Below, in pieces: positions 26,710 through 35,851 of a stretch of 37,500 nucleotides of DNA. The position numbers were made by a program, and so were the translations under genes. This DNA comes from Roseivirga sp. 4D4 (lineage in GTDB: Bacteria; Bacteroidota; Bacteroidia; Cytophagales; Cyclobacteriaceae). Position 1 is the stretch's first letter. The number at the start of each line of letters is the position of its first letter. The notes under the pieces are model-generated. The model worked only from the letters and a program-made list of their open reading frames with translations, was not told the DNA's origin and made no database searches. Where the stretch lies: positions 1-37,500 of the forward strand of contig NZ_MDGP01000001.1 of assembly GCF_001747095.1 (NCBI RefSeq), written 5' to 3'.

Positions 26710-27882
26710 ATGCGCCTCCTAGAAGTAAAAGACAAACCCACAGAGAAAGAATTCATTCTAATGGCTGCTAAGCTATATAAGAATGAAAAAAACTGGATCA
26801 GGCCACTTGATAAGGATATAAAAGCTGTTTTCGATCCAGCTAAGAACAAAAACTTCAAGAACGGAGAGGCCATTCGTTGGATCCTGAAGGATGATAGTAA
26901 CCAAACCATCGGTCGCATTGCTGCCTTTGTGAATAATAAAACCGCCAACAGCTATGATCAACCCACTGGTGGAATGGGTTTTTTCGAATGTATCAATGAT
27001 CAGAAAGCTGCTTTTATGCTATTTGATGCCTGCAAGGACTGGTTGAAAGAAAGAGGTATGGAGGCCATGGATGGGCCGATCAACTTTGGAGATAGAAATA
27101 ACTGGTGGGGATTGTTGGTAGATGGTTTTACTGAGCCCAACTATCAAATGCCTTATAACTTCAAGTATTATCAGGAACTTGTTGAGGCTTATGGCTTTGG
27201 TGTTTTCTTCAAGCAATACACCTACCAAAGGCCCATGGGTAGTGAGGTAGACTTTAGTCCCAGGTTCTATGAGAAGGCCCAAAGCACCCTGAATAATCCT
27301 GACTATGAATTCAGGCATATCACTAAGAAGGAATATGCTAAGGGCCATGAGTACTTTCATGAAGTATACAACAAGGCATGGGCAGGCCATAGTGGTGTAA
27401 AACCCATGAGCATGCAACAGGCAAAAGCCACTTTCAAAATGCTTAAACCTGTGGCTGATGTTCGGCTAATTTGGTTTGCCTTTTACAAGGGTGACCCTGT
27501 GGCTTTCTTCATATCTATTCCCGAGTTGAATCAATTGTACAAACACCTGAATGGTCAATGGAACTTGTTGAGCAAACTTAAGTTTCTCTATCTACTTAAA
27601 ACAGGAGCCTGTAAGAAGGGTCTGGGTATTGTGTTTGGCGTAGTTCCGGACCACCAGAAAAAAGGAGTTGAAGGGGGACTTGTGGTTTCATATGTCAAAA
27701 ATTTGGCCTGGAAAAAGGGCTTTCAGTACCGCGATATTGAGATGAACTGGATTGGAGATTTCAATCCTAAAATGATGAGTGTAGTAGAGCAGATTGGTGG
27801 AAAAATATTAAAAACACATATAACATATAGAAAGCTCTTTGATGAGACTAAAGTCTTCGAAAGAGCACCAATTATAACCTAA
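26710..27882 (+). CDS. YghO/BcerS-like N-acyltransferase (GNAT-fold)
   Basis: 390 residues from the ATG at 26710. The central segment MGFFECINDQ, FDACKDWLKERGMEAMDGP, INFGDRNNWWGLLVDGF and QMPYNFKYYQELVEAYGF is the hallmark of the YghO-like family, whose fold is a GNAT-type acyltransferase. A relative in Caulobacter is the bacterial ceramide synthase, which N-acylates a sphingoid base (established knowledge recalled, not checked). Many Bacteroidota make sphingolipids, so a role in lipid acylation is possible. No sphingolipid gene (e.g. serine palmitoyltransferase) is in the window. No signal peptide; probably cytoplasmic. The kinase gene starts 6 bases after its stop, so the two are co-transcribed. 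Confidence 0.78.
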   Translation: MRLLEVKDKPTEKEFILMAAKLYKNEKNWIRPLDKDIKAVFDPAKNKNFKNGEAIRWILKDDSNQTIGRIAAFVNNKTANSYDQPTGGMGFFECINDQKAAFMLFDACKDWLKERGMEAMDGPINFGDRNNWWGLLVDGFTEPNYQMPYNFKYYQELVEAYGFGVFFKQYTYQRPMGSEVDFSPRFYEKAQSTLNNPDYEFRHITKKEYAKGHEYFHEVYNKAWAGHSGVKPMSMQQAKATFKMLKPVADVRLIWFAFYKGDPVAFFISIPELNQLYKHLNGQWNLLSKLKFLYLLKTGACKKGLGIVFGVVPDHQKKGVEGGLVVSYVKNLAWKKGFQYRDIEMNWIGDFNPKMMSVVEQIGGKILKTHITYRKLFDETKVFERAPIIT

Positions 27883-27887
27883 TAGAG

Positions 27888-28883
27888 ATGAATAAGAAGT
27901 ACGATGTATACGGGATAGGCAATGCACTTGTGGACCTTGAGTTTAAGGTAAATGATCAGTTTTTATATGATCATAAAGTGCAGAAGGGTTTAATGACACT
28001 GGTAGATGAAGATACTCAGTTTAGGTTGATCGGTGCTATTGACAATGGCAACCTGAATAGAAAGTCTGGTGGCTCTGCGGCCAACTCAGTGATTGCCGTT
28101 AGTCAGTTTGGAGGTAACTCATTCTACTCTTGCAAAGTGGCTAATGATGAGTTTGGCGACTTCTATTTAAAAGACATGAATGATGCCGGGGTAGATACTA
28201 ACCTTGATAATAAGGAAAGAGAAGAGGGTATAACCGGTAAATGTTTGGTGATGATTACACCTGACGCGGATAGAACTATGAACACTTTTTTGGGAGCCAC
28301 AACCAATTTATCTACAGATGAGGTAGATGAATATGCATTGAAGGACTCTCAATACCTCTACCTAGAAGGTTATTTGACTACTTCCACTACAGGCGTTGAA
28401 GCCATGAAGTTAGGTAAGAAAATTGCCGAGAATAATGGGGTGAAAACCGCTATTACACTTTCCGACCCAAGTATTGTTCAGTTCTTTAAGGAAAAGTTTG
28501 TGGAGGTGATTGGTGCTTCAGTCGATCTACTTTTCTGCAATGAAGATGAGGCAATGTCTTTCACAGGTAAAGACAATATTTTGGAAGCACGTGAAGCACT
28601 GAAAAGTGAAGCCCACCGATTTGTAATAACACAGGGTAGTAATGGGGCTATGATTTGGGATGGTGATACTTTTATCGATATCGAAGCTTATAAAGTAAAA
28701 GCCGTTGATACCAATGGAGCTGGAGATATGTTTGCTGGGGCTTTCTTATATGGTATCACAAATGGCATGACTTATGCATCAGCTGGTAAACTGGCTAGTA
28801 TGGCTAGTTCAAAGGTTGTATCGCAATTTGGCCCTCGTTTAAAATGGCATGAAGTTCAGGCGATTCTTCATGATCTGAAATAA
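27888..28883 (+). CDS. PfkB-family (ribokinase-fold) sugar/nucleoside kinase, adenosine kinase-like
   Basis: 331 residues. The family pattern is complete: YDVYGIGNALVDLEF at the start, GGSAANSVIAVSQFGG (61-76) for substrate binding, and the DTNGAGD motif at 274-280, in which D280 is the expected catalytic base. The subtype resembles adenosine kinase, phosphorylating adenosine to AMP with ATP, but other PfkB substrates cannot be excluded from sequence alone. Cytoplasmic. The gene follows the acyltransferase by 5 untranslated bases, so they form an operon. No shared pathway is obvious from the two activities. Confidence 0.9.
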   Translation: MNKKYDVYGIGNALVDLEFKVNDQFLYDHKVQKGLMTLVDEDTQFRLIGAIDNGNLNRKSGGSAANSVIAVSQFGGNSFYSCKVANDEFGDFYLKDMNDAGVDTNLDNKEREEGITGKCLVMITPDADRTMNTFLGATTNLSTDEVDEYALKDSQYLYLEGYLTTSTTGVEAMKLGKKIAENNGVKTAITLSDPSIVQFFKEKFVEVIGASVDLLFCNEDEAMSFTGKDNILEAREALKSEAHRFVITQGSNGAMIWDGDTFIDIEAYKVKAVDTNGAGDMFAGAFLYGITNGMTYASAGKLASMASSKVVSQFGPRLKWHEVQAILHDLK

Positions 28884-28994
28884 CAGGTAGCCTCAAATCC
28901 ATACATCCGTGTGATGTTCCGTTGACCACTTGATGCGTTAAACAAATCCATTACACATTTACTTTCGTTCGAAGATTTAAACTGTAAGCATACT

Positions 28995-30359
28995 ATGATT
29001 AAGAAATTTAGTTTCCTTATGATGTTATGTATGATGCTCTCCTTATCTGCGAGGGCTCAGAACATTGAATATGATGAATATGATCTGGATAACGGGTTGC
29101 ATGTCATTCTACATCAAGATAATTCTACACCGATTGTTACGGTATCTGTTCTTTACCATGTAGGTTCTAAAAACGAACCAGAAGGTAGGACAGGCTTTGC
29201 CCACTTCTTCGAGCACCTAATGTTCGAGGGCTCACCGAATATTGGAAGAGGCGAGTATTTCAAGATTATTGAAGCCGCAGGAGGCAGCCTGAATGCGAAT
29301 ACCTCTCCAGATAGAACATATTATTTTCAGACCCTGCCGTCTAATCAGTTGGAATTAGGATTGTACATGGAATCTGAAAGAATGCTACATGCCAAGATCG
29401 ATTCTACTGGAATTGCTACGCAAAAGGAAGTAGTGAAGGAGGAGAAAAGGCAAGGAGTGGATAACCAACCTTACGGAACACTACTAGAGAAAATGTTGAA
29501 GAACGCCTACGGTGGAACCAATTATGAGTGGTCACCTATTGGATCGTTTGAAGATATAGATGCAGCGACAGATCAGGATTTTGTTGACTTCTACGAAACC
29601 TTCTATGTACCAAATAATGCCACGCTTTCTATAGCTGGCGATTTCGAAACCGAGGAAGCTAAGAAGCTTATAGAAGCTTATTTTGGAGAGATCGAAAGAG
29701 GTACTAAAACCATCCCGAGGCCTACGATCACTGCTCCGAAACTTGATGGAGTTGTTGAGGAGACCGTTTTCGACAATGTTCAATTACCAGCAGTAATCCA
29801 AGGCTACAGAATGCCGCCACAAGGAACGGAAGACTACTATGCACTACAGCTAGTGACTCAACTCCTTTCTGGCGGTCAGAGCTCAAGGTTTCAGAAAGTA
29901 TTGGTAGACGAAAAACGCATGGCCCTTGCAGTACAGGTAGTACCGCTTGGTCTGGAAGATGGTGGACTATTTATCAACTTCGCTTTACCAAACCAAGGCT
30001 ATGAAGTGTCAGATTTGGAAAAAGAGATGGATAAGCTGGTTGAAGAGTTGAAAAATGAAATGGTACCAGAAAGAGAATTTCAAAAACTAAAAAATCAGAT
30101 TGAAAACAATTTCATTTCGGGGTATGGATCTGTTCAGTCAATAGCCGAAAGCTTGGCAAACTATCATGTTTATTTCGGAGATGCGGAGTTGATCAATACC
30201 GAGATAGAAAGATATCGAAAAGTGACACGAGAAGACTTGATGAAGGTGGCAAAGAAATACTTTGTGCCAGAGAATAAGGTGGTACTAACCTACAGGCCTA
30301 AATCTGAACAGGAAAAGCCGACAGATTCTAAAATCAAGAAGGAAGGAGGAAATAACTAA
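28995..30359 (+). CDS. M16-family zinc metallopeptidase (catalytic subunit), secreted
   Basis: 454 residues with a signal peptide (about 1-22, ending SARAQ). The inverted zinc motif HxxEH is H70-FF-E73-H74. A further metal-ligand glutamate lies downstream near residues 147-154 (KEVVKEEKR). The LASN-like and C-terminal M16 domains follow, giving a single two-domain half. The stop codon shares its last base with the ATG of the next gene (TAATG), so the pair is translationally coupled. M16 peptidases of this type often work as heterodimers with an inactive partner, cutting small peptides in a closed chamber. It is probably periplasmic. All zinc residues are present, so it is expected to be active. 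Confidence 0.94.
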   Translation: MIKKFSFLMMLCMMLSLSARAQNIEYDEYDLDNGLHVILHQDNSTPIVTVSVLYHVGSKNEPEGRTGFAHFFEHLMFEGSPNIGRGEYFKIIEAAGGSLNANTSPDRTYYFQTLPSNQLELGLYMESERMLHAKIDSTGIATQKEVVKEEKRQGVDNQPYGTLLEKMLKNAYGGTNYEWSPIGSFEDIDAATDQDFVDFYETFYVPNNATLSIAGDFETEEAKKLIEAYFGEIERGTKTIPRPTITAPKLDGVVEETVFDNVQLPAVIQGYRMPPQGTEDYYALQLVTQLLSGGQSSRFQKVLVDEKRMALAVQVVPLGLEDGGLFINFALPNQGYEVSDLEKEMDKLVEELKNEMVPEREFQKLKNQIENNFISGYGSVQSIAESLANYHVYFGDAELINTEIERYRKVTREDLMKVAKKYFVPENKVVLTYRPKSEQEKPTDSKIKKEGGNN

Positions 30360-32410
30360 TGAAAAGATTTTTAACCCTTGCGTTAGCATTCGTTGCCATT
30401 GGAGCAACCGCGCAAATTGATAGAACTAAACTACCAGAACCAGCGCCTGCCAAGGAATTGAAGCTAGGTAAATCTGAGCAGTTCACGTTGAAGAATGGAC
30501 TCAAAGTAATTTTAGCTGAGAACCACAAGTTACCAACTGTTAGCTGGACATTGTCATTTAACACAGGACCAATTACAGAAGGTGATAAAGCGGGTTATGC
30601 AGGAATCTTCGGTCAAGTGCTTCGTGCTGGTACTACTTCAAAGACTAAAGAGGAGTTAAGTGAAGAAATTGACTTCATGGGGGCTTCAGTTTCTGCCGGA
30701 GCCACTTCAATGTCGGCTTTCTCACTGTCAAAGTACAAAGAAGAAATACTCGATATCATGACAGATATCTTATACAACCCTTCTTTTCCTCAGGATGAAT
30801 TTGACAGGGCTATCGAGCAAACACTCACTGGTCTTAAGCAAGCCAAAGATGACCCTAACGGGATAGCTGCTAGAATCAGAAGCATGGTCAACTACGGTAA
30901 AGATCATCCATATGGAGAATCTTCTACGGAAGAGACCGTGAACAACATCTCAATTGAAGACTTGAAGCAACACTATGCTGATTATTTCAAACCCAATATA
31001 GCTTACTTGGTCATCGTAGGAGATATCACGAAAAAGGAAGCTCAAAAACTCGCTAAAAAGTACTTTGGCGATTGGGAAAAGGGAGATGTTGAGAAAGAGA
31101 GTTTTGAAGCCCCAAAGAGTGTAGAAAAAACAGTAATATCATTGGTTGATAGACCGTCTTCGGTCCAGTCGGTAATCAGTATTTCATATCCGGTGGAAAA
31201 TAAGCCGGGTAATGCTGATGCAACGACCATATCAGTGATGAATGAGATTCTTGGAGGAAGTGGATCGGCAAGACTATTCATGAATTTGAGAGAGGATAAA
31301 GGATATACATATGGTGCCTATTCAAGTTTAGGAAGTAGTCGATATAGTGCAATTTTTAACGCTTCTGCAAGTGTTAGAAATGAGGTCACCGATAGTGCTT
31401 TGACTGAGTTTATGAATGAGCTCAAGCGTATTAGAGAGGCTGAGGTAACCCAGGAAGAACTAGACTTGGCAGTGAATTCGATGAGAGGCTCTTTCGCCCG
31501 AGGCTTAGAAAACAGAAGTACTGTGGCACAATATGCCTTGAGTACTGAATTAAATGATTTGCCAGAGGATTACTATGCTAACTACTTGAAACGTCTAGAA
31601 GCCATTACGGTGCAAGATATTCAGAGGGTTGCTCAGAAATACATCAGACCTGACAAGGCTAATATTGTGATTGTTGGTAAGGCAGAAGAAATCCTCGAAA
31701 GTCTAAGACCTTTTGGTCCAATCGAGTTTTATGATGTAGAGGGTAATGTTGTTGAGGATCCAAGCAAGAAGGTGATTGCTGACATCTCACCAAGAGCCAT
31801 TCTGGATAAATACATCGAGGCGATTGGTGGTAGAGATGCTGTTGATGGGGTGACTTCTTTGGTGAATAAAAGTTCGGCAACCCTCAACATGGGTGGTCAG
31901 TCTATTGCACTTGGAAGGGTCGTTTATAGTCAGTCACCTGATAAGTATGCCGATGTGCAGACAGTACCTCAGGGAGAGATTTATCAAATCTATAACTCTG
32001 GAGAGGCGTTCCTAGTAATGGCGGGTCAGAAGCAGTCGCCTCCAGGTCCTTTTGCAGCATTAATGAAGTATCAGGGTACGCTTTTCGGTGAGCGTTTTTA
32101 TGAGGAGATCGGCTTTGAGCTTACCTATAAAGGAACCTCAAAAGTGAATGATAAAGAAACACATAGAATTGAAGTAAATATCGGTGGTATGTCGGTCAAC
32201 GAATACTACGATGTAGAATCAGGGTTGAAAGTAAGAATAGAACTAGGACCCTCCGGAACGATTGATTTATCTGATTATCGTGAAGTAGATGGTATCAAAA
32301 TACCTTACAGCTTCTCGCAAAAAGGAGGACAATTGCCTGTGGCAATTGAATTCAAATCAGAAGAGGTGACTGTAAATGGAGAAATCGATGCATCTGTTTT
32401 TAACAAATAG
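30359..32410 (+). CDS. M16-family non-catalytic partner with extra C-terminal domain, secreted
   Basis: 683 residues. A signal peptide covers about 1-19 (FLTLALAFVAIGATAQ). The M16 fold is intact, including the conserved LREDKGYTYGAYS (R and Y substrate loop), but the zinc motif is lost: where HxxEH should be, the sequence reads GIFGQ (82-86). This is the standard inactive subunit that pairs with the active M16 gene just upstream. Residues from about 472 on add a domain not found in M16 proteins, with YIEAIGG, YYDVESGLKVRIE and YREVDGIKIPYSF. It resembles LolA/outer-membrane lipoprotein-sorting-like proteins and recurs as a free protein in the next gene. The start overlaps the upstream stop (TAATG). 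Confidence 0.93.
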   Translation: MKRFLTLALAFVAIGATAQIDRTKLPEPAPAKELKLGKSEQFTLKNGLKVILAENHKLPTVSWTLSFNTGPITEGDKAGYAGIFGQVLRAGTTSKTKEELSEEIDFMGASVSAGATSMSAFSLSKYKEEILDIMTDILYNPSFPQDEFDRAIEQTLTGLKQAKDDPNGIAARIRSMVNYGKDHPYGESSTEETVNNISIEDLKQHYADYFKPNIAYLVIVGDITKKEAQKLAKKYFGDWEKGDVEKESFEAPKSVEKTVISLVDRPSSVQSVISISYPVENKPGNADATTISVMNEILGGSGSARLFMNLREDKGYTYGAYSSLGSSRYSAIFNASASVRNEVTDSALTEFMNELKRIREAEVTQEELDLAVNSMRGSFARGLENRSTVAQYALSTELNDLPEDYYANYLKRLEAITVQDIQRVAQKYIRPDKANIVIVGKAEEILESLRPFGPIEFYDVEGNVVEDPSKKVIADISPRAILDKYIEAIGGRDAVDGVTSLVNKSSATLNMGGQSIALGRVVYSQSPDKYADVQTVPQGEIYQIYNSGEAFLVMAGQKQSPPGPFAALMKYQGTLFGERFYEEIGFELTYKGTSKVNDKETHRIEVNIGGMSVNEYYDVESGLKVRIELGPSGTIDLSDYREVDGIKIPYSFSQKGGQLPVAIEFKSEEVTVNGEIDASVFNK

Positions 32411-32426
32411 GTGAGGCATCTGTAAT

Positions 32427-32463
32427 AAAAAAAAGGCAGCTCATATTAGCTGCCTTTTTTTGT
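32427..32463 (+). terminator. Rho-independent terminator of the M16 operon
   Basis: The stem aaaaggcagct/agctgcctttt has the loop catatt and a following T run. It starts 17 bases after the stop of the second M16 gene. Confidence 0.9.
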
Positions 32464-32609
32464 GTAAGCCCCTTGAAGATAGGTCAGGAGACAAAATAGG
32501 CTCTTTTTTGTATACATAAAAAGGCTGTTGTAAGTCAATTTTCGGCTATGCTCGTCAAAATTTGAAACTTTCAGCAATTTTTTCGTTAATGTATGTAAAT
32601 CAGCTACTT

Positions 32610-33452
32610 ATGAAAATTTCACCTTTCATATGGCGAGTGCTGACTTTTAGCGTTTTCGTACTTGCCATTTCTGTGTTGGTATCGATGGATTTAGATACCG
32701 AAGATATCAGACCGATTACTACTCAAGATTCCGTAAATCCAGAATTCTCCCAATTACAAGATCAGGTCTCACCAAGCATTCCATCTCAGGATGATAGTGC
32801 CGAATATGTTTTGAACCGGTATTTCAAAGCGATGGGTGGAGCCCAATGGTCGAATATCAAGACAATTCATAAAACCGGATTAGTTTCTCTTAAGGCAGGT
32901 GGCTCAATGGCACTTACCTATGGAAAAGATATGTATCAGGGTATTGATGGGTACCTTCTTGAGGAGATCGATGTCAATGATTCGAGACTCTCTCAAGTGA
33001 TGCAAAATGGAGAGGTTATGACCCTTGTGCGGAACAACATATATCCGCAATCAGGTCTTGAAGCATTGTCTTTTAAAGAACACTTATTACCTGTCGGTGA
33101 CTTGACTAAAATCACGCCTTCCAAGGCCCAATACATGGGGAAATACCTTGTCGAGGGAAAATGGGTTTATAAACTGTTTAGGGGCCAGCAATTGGGTTAT
33201 GATGTTCATGAATATTACTCCGTTTCCTCTCACCTCAAGGTGATGACATCCCTTGGTGATGACTGCCAGGTTAGATTCAAGAAGTATAAATCGATAAACG
33301 GACTGAGAATACCTTCCCTCGTAGAAACGCATTTTAGAGAGTTCGATCGGAAACTCACTTATGAAGTTGAGCAAATAGCCATGAATGTGGCAATACCGAC
33401 TTCTCCAATTGACCTTAAGACAGTTTCAATAGAAAGTGTTGCTTCTAACTAG
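32610..33452 (+). CDS. Exported protein homologous to the C-terminal domain of the inactive M16 partner
   Basis: 280 residues from the ATG at 32610; upstream in-frame starts are TTG 32562 and ATG 32589. The N-terminus is a hydrophobic export or anchor segment (FIWRVLTFSVFVLAISVLV). After a Ser/Gln/Asp-rich linker it contains YVLNRYFKAMGG, YYSVSSHLKVMTS and YKSINGLRIPSLVETHF. These align in the same order with YIEAIGG, YYDVESGLKVRIE and YREVDGIKIPYSF of the upstream M16 partner. It is therefore a stand-alone copy of that LolA-like domain. The role is unknown; a periplasmic lipid- or peptide-binding function is only a guess. Its stop codon overlaps that of the convergent M61 gene. Confidence 0.75.
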   Translation: MKISPFIWRVLTFSVFVLAISVLVSMDLDTEDIRPITTQDSVNPEFSQLQDQVSPSIPSQDDSAEYVLNRYFKAMGGAQWSNIKTIHKTGLVSLKAGGSMALTYGKDMYQGIDGYLLEEIDVNDSRLSQVMQNGEVMTLVRNNIYPQSGLEALSFKEHLLPVGDLTKITPSKAQYMGKYLVEGKWVYKLFRGQQLGYDVHEYYSVSSHLKVMTSLGDDCQVRFKKYKSINGLRIPSLVETHFREFDRKLTYEVEQIAMNVAIPTSPIDLKTVSIESVASN

Positions 33453-35128
33453 TTCTCGAGCCAACCTTGGATCATGTTTAGTAGTTTGCTACTAAGATTT
33501 TTCTCCCTTGACACCTGATAAATGGAGAAGTAATGGCTCTCGCTCGGAATAAGGTCGACTTCCATTGATCGTCCATAGCGATCGATTTCAAGTGTCATTG
33601 GGTCAGAATTCAATAATTCTTGATTGAAAGGGTTCCCATTGATCGAAACTAACTTATCCCCAATGCTCAGTTTTTCGTAAGCAGGCGATCCGCTTGCTAT
33701 ATCAGCAATAGTTTGCTCTGATAAGCGAAACCCGAATGTCTTTTCTTCTACCTTTTCTGAGGCCAACAGGTCGAAGCTCAGACCGAACTTGGGCAGTAAG
33801 TCACTTAGGTATTCCTCAATAGGATGAATTCCTGATATAATGTCATCGAAGTAGCGATCTAGGGTTTCCTCATAAACGGACTCTGCAGCAGATTTATAAT
33901 CAAGGAATGAATAACCGGATTGGTCTATGCCGTGAGTAGACCACATAAGTCTCATGACATCATCCAAAGACTTGTCATTATTGAATTTGACCCTGATCAT
34001 AAGGTCAAGAATGAGAGCAGCCAATGCGCCTTCATTGTATATGGATACTTTTCTTCCTGGAATACCTCTTTCATACCCATCCAGCCAAAGATCGAATGAT
34101 GACTCGGCTACGGACAGATTTGTTCTTCCTTCGTTTTCATAATGTCTCTTTAAGAGCTTGTTCAACTCCTGTAAATACTCCTCAAGACTGAATACACCAG
34201 ATCTTGCTAGAAAGAGATCGCCATAGTAAGTGGTAACACCTTCGGTGACAAACCCCGTCTCATGATAATTTTCGCTTTGAAAATCATATGGTGTCATCTC
34301 TTTCGGGCGAAGCCTAATGACATTCCACGTATGAAATAACTCATGTGAACTCACCCCAAGAAAGTCTTTATATCGATCCCTGTCTACTAATGCCGAAGAA
34401 GGACCGATAGTGATCACTGTAGAATTCCAATGTTCTACGCCATGATAATGCTTGTATGGAAGGCACTGAAATAGAAAATGATACTTGGGGCACGGAAATT
34501 CTCCCATGACGTCAATTTGCAATGCCGTAAATCGACTGAAGTCTTTAATTATTTCTTCGTCTGTCTTAGGCAAATCTCCTTGAATCCAAAGTGTAAAGGA
34601 ATAGTCTTTGACGGAGTAGGAGATTCTTCTCAGAGACGAACTCGCGAACATAGGACTATCAACTAGTCGATAGTAATCATCTGCATAGAGCTTATGATCT
34701 TTTATTTTCTTAAGTCCCGAGGCTATTTCATAATCATCCGGTAGATCAAAACTAATCGTGCATGGCTCATCAAGGCTTTCCCGAGTGTAGATGCAACAAT
34801 TAATAAAGTTCACATACAACTGCTCATCATCCAGCCAAGAGTTACCTGCATCCATCTCAAATGCATAGTATTGGTAAGTGATGGTCACAGAACCAGGTTC
34901 GTTGGCCAGTCGCCAAGAACTCTTGGTCAGCTTTTCTAGTCCGATGTGGTCACCATTCTGATCCAATGCTTTGATCGATCGAATGCGCTTCGCAAAATTT
35001 TGGATTTGATATCTGCCTGGTCTCCAGTTTGGAAGTAGTATTTCCTCGTTAGCAGTCTTGGCTGTAAAAGTTGCTTTAATGGTGAAATAGTGGGTATTTG
35101 GATGCTGAAAAGAGAAGTGATAGTCCAT
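33449..35128 (-). CDS. M61-family (glycyl aminopeptidase-like) metallopeptidase with PDZ domain
   Basis: 559 residues. An N-terminal beta-rich M61 domain (LPNWRPGRYQIQNFAKRIR) is followed by the catalytic domain, with H262-E263-L-F-H266 in SSHELFHTWNVIRLRP and the downstream EGVTTYYGDLF supplying the third ligand glutamate. A PDZ domain lies near 460-510 (IADIASGSPAYEKLSIGDKLVSINGNP, positions about 470-500), as in many M61 proteins. No signal peptide is visible at the chosen ATG, so a cytoplasmic location is likely, unlike the secreted peptidases next door. Its TAG overlaps the convergent gene's TAG at CTAG. The start is about 107 bases from the divergent rpmH, so the two share a short divergent promoter region. 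Confidence 0.92.
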   Translation of the reverse strand: MDYHFSFQHPNTHYFTIKATFTAKTANEEILLPNWRPGRYQIQNFAKRIRSIKALDQNGDHIGLEKLTKSSWRLANEPGSVTITYQYYAFEMDAGNSWLDDEQLYVNFINCCIYTRESLDEPCTISFDLPDDYEIASGLKKIKDHKLYADDYYRLVDSPMFASSSLRRISYSVKDYSFTLWIQGDLPKTDEEIIKDFSRFTALQIDVMGEFPCPKYHFLFQCLPYKHYHGVEHWNSTVITIGPSSALVDRDRYKDFLGVSSHELFHTWNVIRLRPKEMTPYDFQSENYHETGFVTEGVTTYYGDLFLARSGVFSLEEYLQELNKLLKRHYENEGRTNLSVAESSFDLWLDGYERGIPGRKVSIYNEGALAALILDLMIRVKFNNDKSLDDVMRLMWSTHGIDQSGYSFLDYKSAAESVYEETLDRYFDDIISGIHPIEEYLSDLLPKFGLSFDLLASEKVEEKTFGFRLSEQTIADIASGSPAYEKLSIGDKLVSINGNPFNQELLNSDPMTLEIDRYGRSMEVDLIPSESHYFSIYQVSREKNLSSKLLNMIQGWLEN

Positions 35129-35173
35129 AGAAATTCGCTGAGAGGATTAAAGCTAAACAATTTCTAACACACG

Positions 35174-35204
35174 TTGGTAAAAAAGAAAAAGGTGTCTATC
35201 TTTG
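35174..35204 (+). promoter_or_regulatory. Bacteroidota sigma-A promoter of rpmH-rnpA
   Basis: A TTG at 35174-35176 and TATCTTTG at 35197-35204 with a 20-base spacer match the -33 TTG / -7 TAnnTTTG consensus closely. Initiation near 35211 gives a leader of about 25 bases before rpmH. This is the best promoter in the window. Confidence 0.8.
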
Positions 35205-35235
35205 CAGTCCTTTTTGAGAGAAAGATAAAGAAACG

Positions 35236-35394
35236 ATGAAAAGAACATTTCAACCTTCGCAGAGAAAGAGAAAAAATAAGCACGGATTCAGATCTAGAAT
35301 GGAATCTGCTAATGGTAGAAGCGTACTAGCGAGACGTAGAGCCAAAGGAAGACATAAACTTACTGTTTCTGACGAAGGTAAGCACGGTAAATAA
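35236..35394 (+). CDS. rpmH: 50S ribosomal protein L34
   Basis: 52 residues: [20 protein letters not shown], then [20 protein letters not shown] and a short acidic/basic tail. This is the unmistakable highly basic L34 pattern, located in the large ribosomal subunit. A strong promoter lies upstream and rnpA starts 38 bases after its stop, the classic rpmH-rnpA pair. It was identified by reading the DNA directly because it is very short. Confidence 0.98.
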   Translation: MKRTFQPSQRKRKNKHGFRSRMESANGRSVLARRRAKGRHKLTVSDEGKHGK

Positions 35395-35431
35395 TGCTGT
35401 GTACTTCTGAGGTTTTATTAACTTAAACCTC

Positions 35432-35851
35432 GTGTCAGAGCTAAATACAGCTAATTTGAAATACACTTTCCCTAAGTCGGAAAGACTACATAGCAAAAAA
35501 TTAATCAAGGAGCTTTTTGAAAAAGGCTCCTCTTTTTATTTATATCCCTACAAGGTTATATACCTTCCGCAAGATGATATTGAGTCTAATCAAGTGCTCA
35601 TATCAGTATCCAAAAAGAAGTTCAAGAAGGCAGTTACTCGAAATCTTATTAAGAGAAAGATTAAGGAAGCTTACCGCTTGAATAAGCATCTTCTCACAGA
35701 TGAATCTCAGGCTTTGCCGAAATTATTGATTGGTTATATTTATACAGGAAAAGATATTTTGCCTTATCAAACCATTGAGGGCAAACTAAAGAAATCGCTT
35801 CTCCGTTTGAAGAAAGAGTCACAAGACCTTTCGCACAAGGATCAATCATGA
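35432..35851 (+). CDS. rnpA: Ribonuclease P protein component
   Basis: 139 residues. The RNR signature is clear at SVSKKKFKKAVTRNLIKRKI (about 59-78), preceded by the FPKSERLHSKKLIKELFEKG N-terminal strand/helix. The protein binds the RNase P RNA and helps remove 5' leaders of pre-tRNAs. The start is GTG at 35432 and no ATG is closer to the conserved N-terminus. It follows rpmH by 38 bases, and its stop overlaps the ctpA start (ATGA), so the S41 protease is translationally coupled to it. Confidence 0.95.
   Translation: MSELNTANLKYTFPKSERLHSKKLIKELFEKGSSFYLYPYKVIYLPQDDIESNQVLISVSKKKFKKAVTRNLIKRKIKEAYRLNKHLLTDESQALPKLLIGYIYTGKDILPYQTIEGKLKKSLLRLKKESQDLSHKDQS

Noticed and set aside
28960..28967. 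TACTTTCG as a -7 promoter element for the M16 operon.
   Set aside because: It differs from TAnnTTTG at one position and has no TTG at the expected -33 distance, so I do not list it as a feature.
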